This document shows positions 1 through 8,381 of a DNA stretch of 64,000 bases, in pieces. Below the pieces are notes generated by a model. The model searched no databases and was not told where the DNA came from. It worked only from the letters and a program-made list of their open reading frames with translations. The DNA is from Spirochaetia bacterium (GTDB lineage: Bacteria; Spirochaetota; Spirochaetia; Sphaerochaetales; Sphaerochaetaceae), in contig RZYO01000001.1 in the NCBI GenBank assembly GCA_009930325.1, positions 17,540-81,539 on the forward strand, in the 5' to 3' direction. Position 1 is the stretch's first letter. The number at the start of each line of letters is the position of its first letter. Made by a program: the position numbers and the translations under genes.

Positions 1-2
1 TA

Positions 3-473
3 TTATTTAAAATAGAGAAAGGGCTATATTTAAATAATGAAGCAAATTTTGATGATTATTATTTTTTTCAGTATCGCTTTAAGAAAACTATTTATTCATA
101 TGAAACGGCTCTCTTTTTACAAGGATTAACAGACAGACTTCCTTTAGTAAAGGATGTATCAGTTCCATATAATTATAAATTTAATGATTTAATAACGAAT
201 TTAAATGTTTATTATGTCAATAAGAATATATTCGAGTTAGGTTCAATTAAAATTAAAACTATGTATGGTAATTTTGTGAGAGTATATTCTTTTGAAAGGA
301 TTCTGTGCGATTTTATTGCTCACAAAGATAAAATAGATATTGAAATATATTTAAAAGCAATAAAATCATATCAAAGATATGAAAATAGAGATCTAAATAA
401 ATTATTTGAGATTGCTCAAAAAATGAAAATTGAAAAAACAGTTAGAGAAGTTATGGAGATTGCTTTTGAATAA
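3..473 (+). CDS. abiEi: AbiEi-type antitoxin, 5'-truncated by the window edge
   Basis: The frame is open from base 3 to the stop at 471-473, so the 5' end lies outside the window. The visible part reads YSYETALFLQGLTDR, then LPLVKDVSVPYNYK, then VYSFERILCDFIAHKDKID. This is the typical C-terminal pattern of type IV toxin-antitoxin AbiEi antitoxins ('hETALyLhGLtdR', 'ER.icDii..knkID'). The first internal ATG, at 261, is not a credible start because the family pattern is already running upstream of it. The next gene is the nucleotidyltransferase abiEii, the normal order for this abortive-infection pair. In known systems AbiEi represses the operon and counteracts the toxin. The N-terminal winged helix is not in view. 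Confidence 0.85.
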   Translation, partial: LFKIEKGLYLNNEANFDDYYFFQYRFKKTIYSYETALFLQGLTDRLPLVKDVSVPYNYKFNDLITNLNVYYVNKNIFELGSIKIKTMYGNFVRVYSFERILCDFIAHKDKIDIEIYLKAIKSYQRYENRDLNKLFEIAQKMKIEKTVREVMEIAFE

Positions 474-474
474 A

Positions 475-543
475 ATGGAGTTAATAAAAAGGTGCCATAG
501 AGTTAGTAAAGAAAAAGGTCTACCATTTATAATCCAATTATGA
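475..543 (+). other. AbiEii N-terminal codons in a different frame (22-codon mini-ORF)
   Basis: An ATG at 475 opens a 22-codon frame ending in VSKEKGLPFIIQL and then TGA (541-543). The string looks like the usual AbiEii N-terminus (SKE..IP...L..Y), but it is in frame 1, whereas the rest of AbiEii is in frame 0. The stop overlaps the ATG at 540 as ATGA. Either a 1-base indel near 530-540 broke the gene, or the mini-ORF couples translation into an internal start. The first reading is favoured because the mini-ORF itself resembles AbiEii. Confidence 0.6.
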
Positions 544-1307
544 TTTATTATTTTTTAGAAAGTATTTTAAAGGAATTGTCGAAAGGGAAATATAAAGAAA
601 ACTTTATATTTAAAGGCGGTTTTATATTATCTAATGTTGTTGGAATAAATGCAAGAAGCACTACAGATATTGACCTTTTATATAAAGATAGTAAATTTTC
701 TGATGAAAAAATTTTAGAAATATTAGATGATTCATTAAGCAAAAAATCTGATGACGCTCTAACCTATATAATAAAAAATATAGAAAATATTAAAGAAGAC
801 AATCAGTACGGGGGATTTAGGGTAAAAATTCTTTGTAAATTAGAAAATATTGAACAAATTGTACATTTAGATATTGCTATAGGAGATATTGTTACACCAG
901 GTCCAATCGATTATAATTTTAGTAGTATTTTCGGGCATGATAAAATAGAAATAAATGCTTATCCGATTGAAACAATGATAGCCGAGAAATTACAAACTAT
1001 ATATAAAAGAAATTTTCTTAATAGTCGTAGTAAAGATTATTATGATTTGCATATTCTCTATAAGTTAAAATTAAAAGAAATAGATTTTATGAATCTAAAA
1101 AATGCTTGTGAGAGGACTTTTACTTATCGAAATACAGAGTTTGATATAGTCAAAATTAAAGAATTATTAGAAAAATTAAAAGTTGACGAAACTTTTTTAA
1201 ATCGCTGGAAAATTTATGCTAAGAAAAACCCATATGTAGGTGAAACAAGTTTTGAAAAAGTTATTGATGATTCATTAAGTATTGTTAATAAAATTTCTTT
1301 ACTTTAA
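540..1307 (+). CDS. abiEii: AbiEii nucleotidyltransferase toxin, N-terminus displaced
   Basis: This is a 255-residue open frame of the AbiEii/MNT nucleotidyltransferase family. FIFKGGFILSN is followed by the metal-binding TTDIDL pattern (residues about 24-48), and a central IETMIAEKLQTI helix is typical of DUF1814/AbiEii proteins. In the family this enzyme transfers nucleotides to block growth after phage infection, and the upstream AbiEi neutralises it. The ATG at 540 has no visible ribosome-binding site and starts inside the conserved N-terminal helix; the missing residues lie in another frame just upstream. Function is therefore doubtful: it may be a frameshifted pseudogene or rely on coupled re-initiation. 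The C-terminus is complete. Confidence 0.8.
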   Translation: MIYYFLESILKELSKGKYKENFIFKGGFILSNVVGINARSTTDIDLLYKDSKFSDEKILEILDDSLSKKSDDALTYIIKNIENIKEDNQYGGFRVKILCKLENIEQIVHLDIAIGDIVTPGPIDYNFSSIFGHDKIEINAYPIETMIAEKLQTIYKRNFLNSRSKDYYDLHILYKLKLKEIDFMNLKNACERTFTYRNTEFDIVKIKELLEKLKVDETFLNRWKIYAKKNPYVGETSFEKVIDDSLSIVNKISLL

Positions 1308-1974
1308 TATTTGATTTGTTTAGGTTTAATAGAGAATTGTACATTTTTTGTATATGTTTCATTAGAATCCCCGTTTGATTTGCAAGTAAATTTGTAGCCT
1401 TAGCTTGGACTTCCCAATAAAATAGCAAATAGATATTACTATCTCTCATGATTGAATAAATGAATATTTTGCATTTAATTCACCACCCAAAAATAAGCAT
1501 CAGAAATTATCTAACAACTGTAAATTCTAAGAAATATTTTACTAAAATTTCTATTACTCTAGCTCTGTTTTTTATAAACTCAAAAGTAACTGCTAAAGCA
1601 AAGTCGATAATAGTAGCTAGCAATAATTAATTCAGATACCGTTTGTTTTATGTCTTTAATAACCAATTATGAATTTAATATTAAACAATTTTAGAAAATA
1701 AATTAACCTATCATTTGTTCAGAATCTTTAAGAAAATATTATTTTCATCAATTCAAAACCATTGACTTATCACTATTTTAATGGTGATTTATCAACTTAT
1801 CAGTTGTGGCTTATTTAGTTAATAATCACCATAGCGCACTAATAATTTTTAAGTTTTTACACCATAGCGCACTTATAATTTTTAAGTTTTTACACCATAG
1901 CGCACTTTTATCATTAATTTGTTATTATCAAAATAATTAATTTTTCATTAAAAGGAAGTAAAATATTGTTAATT
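1308..1974. other. Gene-free stretch after abiEii
   Basis: No convincing coding frame on either strand. It is very AT-rich and rich in stops. The only structured part is the 33-bp tandem repeat at 1827-1907. It separates two convergent defence loci and is probably decayed DNA. Confidence 0.5.
1827..1907. repeat. 33-bp tandem repeat, about 2.4 copies
   Basis: The core CACCATAGCGCACT starts at 1827, 1860 and 1893, an exact 33-bp period. The spacer (..ATAATTTTTAAGTTTTTA) is the same between copies 1-2 and 2-3 apart from one base. Because the spacer is repeated, this is a tandem repeat and not a CRISPR array. The GC-rich core stands out from its AT-rich surroundings. Role unknown. Confidence 0.85.
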
Positions 1975-2659
1975 CTAAGAAATAATAGTATTTATTAAAT
2001 CAAATAACTCTTCTATGTTTGATCCATTTTGACACTCATTATTTTTAGATATAATAGTTCTTTTAATATACACATCTTTTTCTTTTGCATTATATGAATA
2101 TATATTTGACAAGTATTTACACTTTCTCAATCGACCTATCATAACTTGATAGGAATTATCTTTAGAATTTAAATAAGTATATATTTCTTTTTTATTTTTA
2201 AATTTGTCAATATCTCTGAATTTCAAATCCTTTTTTATAAAAGTATGATAATCACCACCTTGGAAAGAAGGAATATGCAAACAAGCAATATATTCAAAAT
2301 CTGGATTATTAATAATAATAAAAATTGGAATCCTCCTACTTATATTATTATTATAGCAATATGATAATAATTCATTAAAATTGGAATTTTCGTTGGGATT
2401 CTTTTTTTAACACATCTAAATCTATTATTATAAATTTTGCAAGATAATTACTGTTTCCAGATTCTTTTATTTTCTCTAAAAATTTAGAATATCCACCACC
2501 ATGCATATTTTTGAGAATTAAAGTAATATTATCTGGTTATATTTTCCTCATATTATCAAAATAATTAAATTCAGTATCCCCTTCACATAAAATATAAAAT
2601 TTATGTGTAAATTTTTTAATTACTCTTCTCGGTCTTGATTCTACTTTATTTTTAGCCAC
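1975..2659 (-). pseudogene. rloB: RloB-family protein, pseudogene with at least three lesions
   Basis: Reading from a GTG at 2659 that overlaps the end of the ATPase gene gives VAKNKVESRPRRVIKKF.., KFYILCEG. A frameshift leads into DTEFNYFDNMRKI, then an in-frame TAA, then NMHGGGYSKFLEKI and FIIIDLDVLKK. A second frameshift leads to NPNENSNFNELL and RRIPIFIIINNPDFE. The last 101 codons (from 2280) are intact. The pattern 'CEG.TE..YF', 'iDlD' and 'NP.FE' is that of the RloB family, which has a Toprim-like fold and is partner of the RloA ATPase; AbiL is a related pair. It is almost certainly inactive, leaving the ATPase without its partner. Confidence 0.8.
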
Positions 2660-3869
2660 TAAATGTTCCTCCAAGAATACCCTTCATATAAAATTCATGA
2701 ATTTTGGTTGTTTCATATCGAACATCCGGAAAATCTGCTAAACTATAAAGTTGTGAATTTAATGTATCTATATCTTTTGATACAAAATATATTTGTTCTT
2801 TCATATATTTCTTTAAATCTAAATGTAAAGCGTTATGGGTAGTAATAATTAATTGTCCTTTATGATTTTTACTATTTATAAAGGAAATAATTTTATCCGA
2901 TAATACAGGATTTAAAACTCTATCCATTTCATCTGCAAATACTACTTTATCCTCATAGACAACTCTAAAAATTTGTACAGCCCAAGCAAAAAATTCAATT
3001 ACCCCACTTGAATCATATTCTAATACTCTTGAAAAATTTTGATTATTTTCATTATTTCTAATAATTTTGGATTTTGTAAAAGGATGCTCTTCGTTAACTT
3101 CTAATTTAATTATTGAAGGGTCAACCATTTTTAAAATATTTAAAAACCTTGAATCTTTAATTATTCTCTGATCATCTTCTTCTTTTTTAAAATCTTTATA
3201 TAAGTTATAAGTATAAAGAATTTCATCTGCAAATAAATTATTATTAATATAATTAACAAATTCTGAACTAAAAAGTTCTCCTAATAATGCTAGTTTATTA
3301 ATAAATAATCCAATATTATTTTCTCTGATTGAGTTAGTAAAAATTGAAGAATTATATTTTGAAGTATCAAAGCCAAAGTTATAATTAATTTTAGTTTGAT
3401 TATTTTCTTTAGTTAGATTCCTTATACAATCAAAAACAGTATATTCTTTTCCATAATTTGTTTTTTTCACCGATAAAACTTCTTTTTTAATACCAATATA
3501 ATCGATAGTTAATGAATACAAATATAAAATATCATTAATTAAAATTTCTATATGAAAATATTGTGAAGTATCACAGTCATCTATATTGTCTGAACAATTA
3601 TTATTAAAATTTATTAAATCTTTATAGGATTTAATTCTTTCATTCGTTTTAAACATAGCTTTAAAAAAATTGATGCTTTTTATTAAGTTTGATTTTCCAC
3701 CTGCATTTTCCCCAACAATAACAATAGTTTTTAATACATCTAAACCATAATTGGTTTTAGTAAAATTGTCAGGAAATCTATTCTTAACTTTATTAGCTGG
3801 AGCTAGTAATTCAAAAATACTTAACTCCTTAAATGAACAAAAATTTTTAAAATCATATCGTGTTATCAT
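2652..3869 (-). CDS. RloA-like AAA ATPase (abortive-infection type)
   Basis: ATPase of the AAA_15/AAA_21 (OLD/RloA-like) type, about 405 residues. Near the N-terminus, RYDFKNFCSFKELS precedes the Walker A motif GENAGGKSNL. Later come VVFADEMDRVLNP (Walker B) and LIITTHNALHLD, the ABC-like H-loop order of this family. The frame extends upstream to 3950, but the ATG at 3869 is chosen: it has a GAGG ribosome-binding sequence about 9 bases before it and starts MITRYDFKNF as in homologues. The downstream partner rloB overlaps by 8 bases and is a pseudogene. RloAB/AbiL-type pairs are linked to phage defence; without RloB this ATPase is probably a relic, though its own frame is intact. Confidence 0.8.
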   Translation of the reverse strand: MITRYDFKNFCSFKELSIFELLAPANKVKNRFPDNFTKTNYGLDVLKTIVIVGENAGGKSNLIKSINFFKAMFKTNERIKSYKDLINFNNNCSDNIDDCDTSQYFHIEILINDILYLYSLTIDYIGIKKEVLSVKKTNYGKEYTVFDCIRNLTKENNQTKINYNFGFDTSKYNSSIFTNSIRENNIGLFINKLALLGELFSSEFVNYINNNLFADEILYTYNLYKDFKKEEDDQRIIKDSRFLNILKMVDPSIIKLEVNEEHPFTKSKIIRNNENNQNFSRVLEYDSSGVIEFFAWAVQIFRVVYEDKVVFADEMDRVLNPVLSDKIISFINSKNHKGQLIITTHNALHLDLKKYMKEQIYFVSKDIDTLNSQLYSLADFPDVRYETTKIHEFYMKGILGGTFSG

Positions 3870-4043
3870 AAAATAATCCTCTTGCATATAAAACCAAAAA
3901 ATTGTTTTAATAATCATATTATACCTTAATATAGTATATAATACCATCAATAAACCATAATTTTGTTTTATATTAAACTAATTTAATTATATTGTGCCTA
4001 TAAATTTATTATAGTATGTAAAATTCTAATAAAATCACAATTT

Positions 4044-6248
4044 CTATTCTTTAATAAACTCAGCATAATTTTTAGGAGTCATATTTAATTCTTTTTTAAA
4101 GGCTCTAATAAAACTATTTGAGCTATTGAAACCAACTTGGGAAGACAATTCTTTTGTTTTAATATTTGGATTATTAGAAATTAATTCACAAGCTTTCTCA
4201 ATCCTATATTTATTTAAAAATTCTTTAAAATTGGTATTACTTAATTTTTTAAACAAGGTACTACAATAGGCTGTTGAAATATTACAATATTGAGCAATAT
4301 CTATTAACATAATATCGTCATTATAATTCTCATATATATAATTTTTCATATTGTTAATTAGCTTATCTTCATCATTATACTCTTCATTTATTTGTGAAAT
4401 TGATTCAATAATATCTTTAAAGTTATTCCTTATAATAAATAGCGTTTTTTTATCTGCCCAATTTGAATAAAGAAATGGATAATCTAAATTTCTTCCAATT
4501 AATTCTTTTGGAGTTGTTTTTAATTCTTGAAAGACTCTAATCATAGTACCAATTAATGAATAAATAAAATTTCTTCTAGTATCTGACGATAAATTCTTTT
4601 TAATTAAATTATCATCAACTAATTCATCAAAAATTGCTAAAGCATTAGTTTGTTTAGATACTATTGAATAAATAAATTTATTCTCAAGTGCTAAAGGAAA
4701 GAAAAAAGAGTCCTTTTTATTAATAGTTATTAATTCGTTAGTTATTATTGTATTTTCAGATATTGTGTATTTATAATCTGCTAAATATTGAACTTCTTTA
4801 TAACTTTTTGCGATTTGAGATATATTTTTTCTTATTTTACTTGCACTAATATATATTGTACAAGAATTGTCAATTTCATCAAAAATTGGATTTAATAAAG
4901 CTTGAATATCTTCATTATTATTACACTGAAAAATAATAACAATAGTTTTTGATCCTGTATTTATTGCATAACAATCTCTAAAAAGAGTTTGACTTTGGAT
5001 ATAAAGATAAATATTATTTTTTTGAAGCTGAATATACCAGTCATTCCCCTCATAATCATTTGCAGAAGCACTTAATTCTAAATTTGCAACACAATAATTA
5101 GATAGTAATTGATCTTCATTTAGTGGACAATTTTTAAAAGGGAAACCAAAAATAAGATCTCTAAAATACTTTTGATTTTTTAACATATTTTTTTCAAATA
5201 TAGCTTTTTCTAATTCTTTGTTCATATTATTTAATGTATTTATATTTTTATGAAATATTTCAAATTCATCTATATCATTATTATCATTTATTGAACATGC
5301 AAGTTTGGCAACTGTATTTTTAATTGGTTGATAAAGCTTATTTGAAATATTGTGAAATAATAAAATAATCGCTATTGCAAAAGAACTTAAAATAAAAATA
5401 AAAACGAATAAAAATAAAAAAGATGGCGTTGCTTTATTGTATTTATAGGCAATACTGAAAGGAAAATTACCTAATTTAAATACATAAATAAATTGTCTTA
5501 AAGAATCAAATTCTTCAATAGTTTCAACATTATTCAAGTTTTCTTTCTGTATTTTTTTATAAATTGCTAAATCAGCTTTTTCGTCTTCTTTGTCTGAATT
5601 TGCTAAAATTCCTTCTTTATTAAAAATGAAGAAATTTTCATTTTCACCAATTATTGAAGTAATTGGGATATCATAAATAAATACAGGCTTGTATTTTTTA
5701 CCAAAATCAATTGAAATATAATATAAACTGTCTAATTTATTATTTACATAAATAGGAAATATTAAGGGTGCTTTATTATCTGCAAAATATAATAAAGTAT
5801 CATCCCACATTTTTTGTGTAAAATTTGAAAAAGTCTTTTTAAAAAAATCGCTTTTTGAAAAAGTTCCCTCATTATTTACAATTAAACTTTCTTGATCATT
5901 TAATGTTACAGATACTTGATAATATACTGTATTTAATTGGTTTCCATATTTGCAAATTTCTTTATACAATTGCAATAAATAATAATAATCTTTTTTACTT
6001 GGATATACATTTGCCCACTCTCGAGCAATACCTGTTTCATTTATTACTGAAGTTGAACTAAGAATAAGTGATAGAGAATTTTTTATTGTTGAATCTTTTG
6101 AAATTAAAGAATTTCTTAAATTTTTATTATTATTTTGATTTATATATGTATAGTTAAAGAGACTAGAAAAAATAGTAACTATTAAAATAAATGAAATAGC
6201 TAAGATATAAAAAATTTTGTTTAATTTTTTTTGATAAGTCCCTTTCAT
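4044..6248 (-). CDS. Membrane-anchored AraC-family regulator
   Basis: 734 residues. Topology: N-terminal membrane helix (residues about 12-33), an extracytoplasmic sensor region (about 34-275), a second membrane helix (about 277-300), a cytoplasmic linker, and a C-terminal AraC HTH pair (about 635-734, with MLIDIAQYCNISTAYCSTLF and the second helix pair NIKTKELSSQVGFNSSNSFIR). This one-protein sensor-regulator design (YtdP-like) usually stands next to LplB/YtcP/LipO importers, as it does here: it is divergent from the 6501-9959 genes and is the likely activator of the 6.5-15.8 kb locus. The start has AGGGG about 8 bases upstream. The ligand is presumably an oligosaccharide in the periplasm (inference). 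Confidence 0.88.
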   Translation of the reverse strand: MKGTYQKKLNKIFYILAISFILIVTIFSSLFNYTYINQNNNKNLRNSLISKDSTIKNSLSLILSSTSVINETGIAREWANVYPSKKDYYYLLQLYKEICKYGNQLNTVYYQVSVTLNDQESLIVNNEGTFSKSDFFKKTFSNFTQKMWDDTLLYFADNKAPLIFPIYVNNKLDSLYYISIDFGKKYKPVFIYDIPITSIIGENENFFIFNKEGILANSDKEDEKADLAIYKKIQKENLNNVETIEEFDSLRQFIYVFKLGNFPFSIAYKYNKATPSFLFLFVFIFILSSFAIAIILLFHNISNKLYQPIKNTVAKLACSINDNNDIDEFEIFHKNINTLNNMNKELEKAIFEKNMLKNQKYFRDLIFGFPFKNCPLNEDQLLSNYCVANLELSASANDYEGNDWYIQLQKNNIYLYIQSQTLFRDCYAINTGSKTIVIIFQCNNNEDIQALLNPIFDEIDNSCTIYISASKIRKNISQIAKSYKEVQYLADYKYTISENTIITNELITINKKDSFFFPLALENKFIYSIVSKQTNALAIFDELVDDNLIKKNLSSDTRRNFIYSLIGTMIRVFQELKTTPKELIGRNLDYPFLYSNWADKKTLFIIRNNFKDIIESISQINEEYNDEDKLINNMKNYIYENYNDDIMLIDIAQYCNISTAYCSTLFKKLSNTNFKEFLNKYRIEKACELISNNPNIKTKELSSQVGFNSSNSFIRAFKKELNMTPKNYAEFIKE

Positions 6249-6500
6249 ATTACAACCCCTTATATTCTCTATATTATTAATTAAAAATTTAAATAAATAA
6301 AGAAAATTTAAAAATATACATTATTTTAAACAAAAACACCTTATTTTGTTAAATTTTTGTAGATATTTAAAGAATTGTACATGTTTTATTAATTGAATGG
6401 AGTTAAAAAAATAGGTATAAATCAAACAAATTGAATATATACAATAATATGAATGTCATTTTATTGTAAGTGTAGATGAACTTCAGGAGGTTTTCTTTTT
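6249..6500. promoter_or_regulatory. Divergent intergenic control region
   Basis: This 250-bp AT-rich gap separates the AraC-type regulator (minus) from the permease operon (plus), so promoters for both should lie here. A clear AGGAGG ribosome-binding site sits before the permease ATG at 6501. No -35/-10 pair or operator could be assigned with confidence. Confidence 0.5.
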
Positions 6501-7442
6501 ATGAAAGGAAAAACTAATTTTCTTAATCCAAAACAATCTACACGATTTATAAAAGCCATGGGAAGAGATTGGGATTTATACCTATTATTGATTCCAGGTT
6601 TTATCTGGTTTATAATGTTTTGTTATGTACCTATGATTGGCTTAAGAACAGCTTTCTATGATTACAATGTTTTTAAAGGTCTTTCAGGTAGTAAATTTGT
6701 AGGTCTTGCAAATTTTAAAGAATTTTGTAGCGGACCTGATTTTGTGAGAACCATAAAAAACACTTTTATGATAGCACTTTATCAATTAATTTTTTGTTTT
6801 CCAATTCCAATTATTTTAGCTATTGCTATTACTGAAATGAAAAATAAATTTGTCAGTAGGCTCACTCAAACAGTAACCTTTCTCCCTCATTTTATATCAG
6901 TTGTTGTTGTTTGTGGACTTGTTGTAAATTTTCTATCTCCCAGCCAAGGAATTGTGAATATTATTCTAAAAAAATTAGGACATGAACCTATTTATTTTAT
7001 GGTATTACCTCAATATTTTAGAGGAGTATATACTTCAATGAGCTTATGGCAAAATGCAGGGTTTAATGCAATTGTCTACATAGCAGCTTTAGTGGGGATA
7101 GATCCTCAATTATATGAAGCGGCCATTGTTGATGGTGCGGGGAAATGGAAAAGAATAACTAATGTTACTATTCCTAGCATAATGCCTACTATTGTAACAA
7201 TGTTAGTTCTTCAAATGGGAAAAATGGTCAAAGTTGGATATGAATCAATAATTCTTTTATATAAACCGACAACTTATGCAACTGCGGATGTAATTTCAAC
7301 TTATGCTTATAGAACTGGTATTTGTAATAGAAACTATGGACTTGCTACAACAGCAGGTTTATTTGAAGCTATTATTGCTTTGATAATGGTTGTTGGGGCA
7401 AATAGATTAAGTCGAAAAGTAACAGAATCAACTATTTGGTAG
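6501..7442 (+). CDS. lplB: ABC sugar permease, LplB family
   Basis: 313-residue inner-membrane permease of the oligosaccharide (CUT1) importer type, subfamily LplB/YteP. It has about six hydrophobic segments and the EAA loop YEAAIVDGAGKWKRITNVTIP (about residues 210-230), which contacts the ATPase. The N-terminus DWDLYLLLIPGFIWFIMFCYVP matches LplB proteins. It begins a run of seven plus-strand genes ending at 15811. No ATPase is encoded in the run, so a shared MsmK-type ATPase elsewhere is needed. The context (GH88, lyase, sulfatases) suggests import of sulfated or uronate-containing oligosaccharides. Confidence 0.9.
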   Translation: MKGKTNFLNPKQSTRFIKAMGRDWDLYLLLIPGFIWFIMFCYVPMIGLRTAFYDYNVFKGLSGSKFVGLANFKEFCSGPDFVRTIKNTFMIALYQLIFCFPIPIILAIAITEMKNKFVSRLTQTVTFLPHFISVVVVCGLVVNFLSPSQGIVNIILKKLGHEPIYFMVLPQYFRGVYTSMSLWQNAGFNAIVYIAALVGIDPQLYEAAIVDGAGKWKRITNVTIPSIMPTIVTMLVLQMGKMVKVGYESIILLYKPTTYATADVISTYAYRTGICNRNYGLATTAGLFEAIIALIMVVGANRLSRKVTESTIW

Positions 7443-7451
7443 GAGACCCTC

Positions 7452-8345
7452 ATGCAAGAACAAACAAACAGATTAATTGAAAGTCGTGGAGAAAAAATAT
7501 TTAATAGTCTAATGATTATCATTGGTATAATTATTTGTATAATAACCTTCTACCCAATTTATTATACATTTATTGCATCAATAAGTAAGCCTTTATATGT
7601 ATCAAATGGTAGTGTAACATTTTTACCTCATGGAATTAATTTTGAAAGCTATAAAGTTGCAATAACAGATAAAGCAATTTGGATTGCTTTTACAAACACT
7701 TTATTTTATACGATATTTGGAGTTACTGTTAATTTACTTTTCACAATGACAATGGCATATGCACTTTCTAAAAAGCGTTTATTTTTAAGAAAACAACTCA
7801 CATTATTTACAGTATTTACAATGTGGTTTTCTGCAGGGATAATTCCATTGTTTATTGCTTTTAAAGATTATGGACTATTGAATACAAGAACTTCTATTAT
7901 ATTTGGATTTGCAATTAATACTTACAATTTAATCATCTTAAAAAGTTTTTTTGAACAAGTACCAAACTCATTAGAAGAAGCAGCTTTTATGGATGGCGCA
8001 AGCAACATAAGAATACTCTTCAGTATTTATTTACCTCTATCAAAACCTGCTTTAGCAACTATTGGAATGTTTTATGCAGTAAATAGATGGAATGGATATT
8101 TCTGGGCTATGAACTTAATTAGAGATGATAATAAAATGCCACTGCAAGTATTATTGAAAAAATTGATTGTTGATAGAGTTGCCAATGAAACAGAAGCTGC
8201 AATTATTACATCACAAAGTATGAGCTCTCCTCTAACAATAATATATGCAATTATAATTATTGCGATTATTCCAATGATGATAGCTTACCCCTTTATACAA
8301 AAATACTTCAAATCAGGATTAACAATTGGAGCCGTAAAAGGTTAA
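7452..8345 (+). CDS. lplC: ABC sugar permease, YtcP/LplC family
   Basis: 297-residue second permease of the same importer. Its EAA loop is LEEAAFMDGASNIRILFSIYLP (about residues 177-198), and hydrophobic segments lie at about 18-38, 82-104, 114-136, 150-165, 193-215 and 262-282. The C-terminus FKSGLTIGAVKG is the conserved end of this family. The ribosome-binding site AGGAG lies just after the stop of the previous gene, 10 bases upstream. Partner of the 6501 permease and the 8382 binding protein. Confidence 0.9.
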   Translation: MQEQTNRLIESRGEKIFNSLMIIIGIIICIITFYPIYYTFIASISKPLYVSNGSVTFLPHGINFESYKVAITDKAIWIAFTNTLFYTIFGVTVNLLFTMTMAYALSKKRLFLRKQLTLFTVFTMWFSAGIIPLFIAFKDYGLLNTRTSIIFGFAINTYNLIILKSFFEQVPNSLEEAAFMDGASNIRILFSIYLPLSKPALATIGMFYAVNRWNGYFWAMNLIRDDNKMPLQVLLKKLIVDRVANETEAAIITSQSMSSPLTIIYAIIIIAIIPMMIAYPFIQKYFKSGLTIGAVKG

Positions 8346-8381
8346 TTAAAAAATAAATAATATATATAAAAGGAGAAAAAA

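Noticed and set aside
548..742. Minus-strand ORF inside abiEii
   Set aside because: Shadow of the abiEii reading frame, with no family pattern or ribosome-binding site.
1827..1907. CRISPR array
   Set aside because: The segments between the repeated cores are themselves identical, so there are no unique spacers; no cas genes are nearby.
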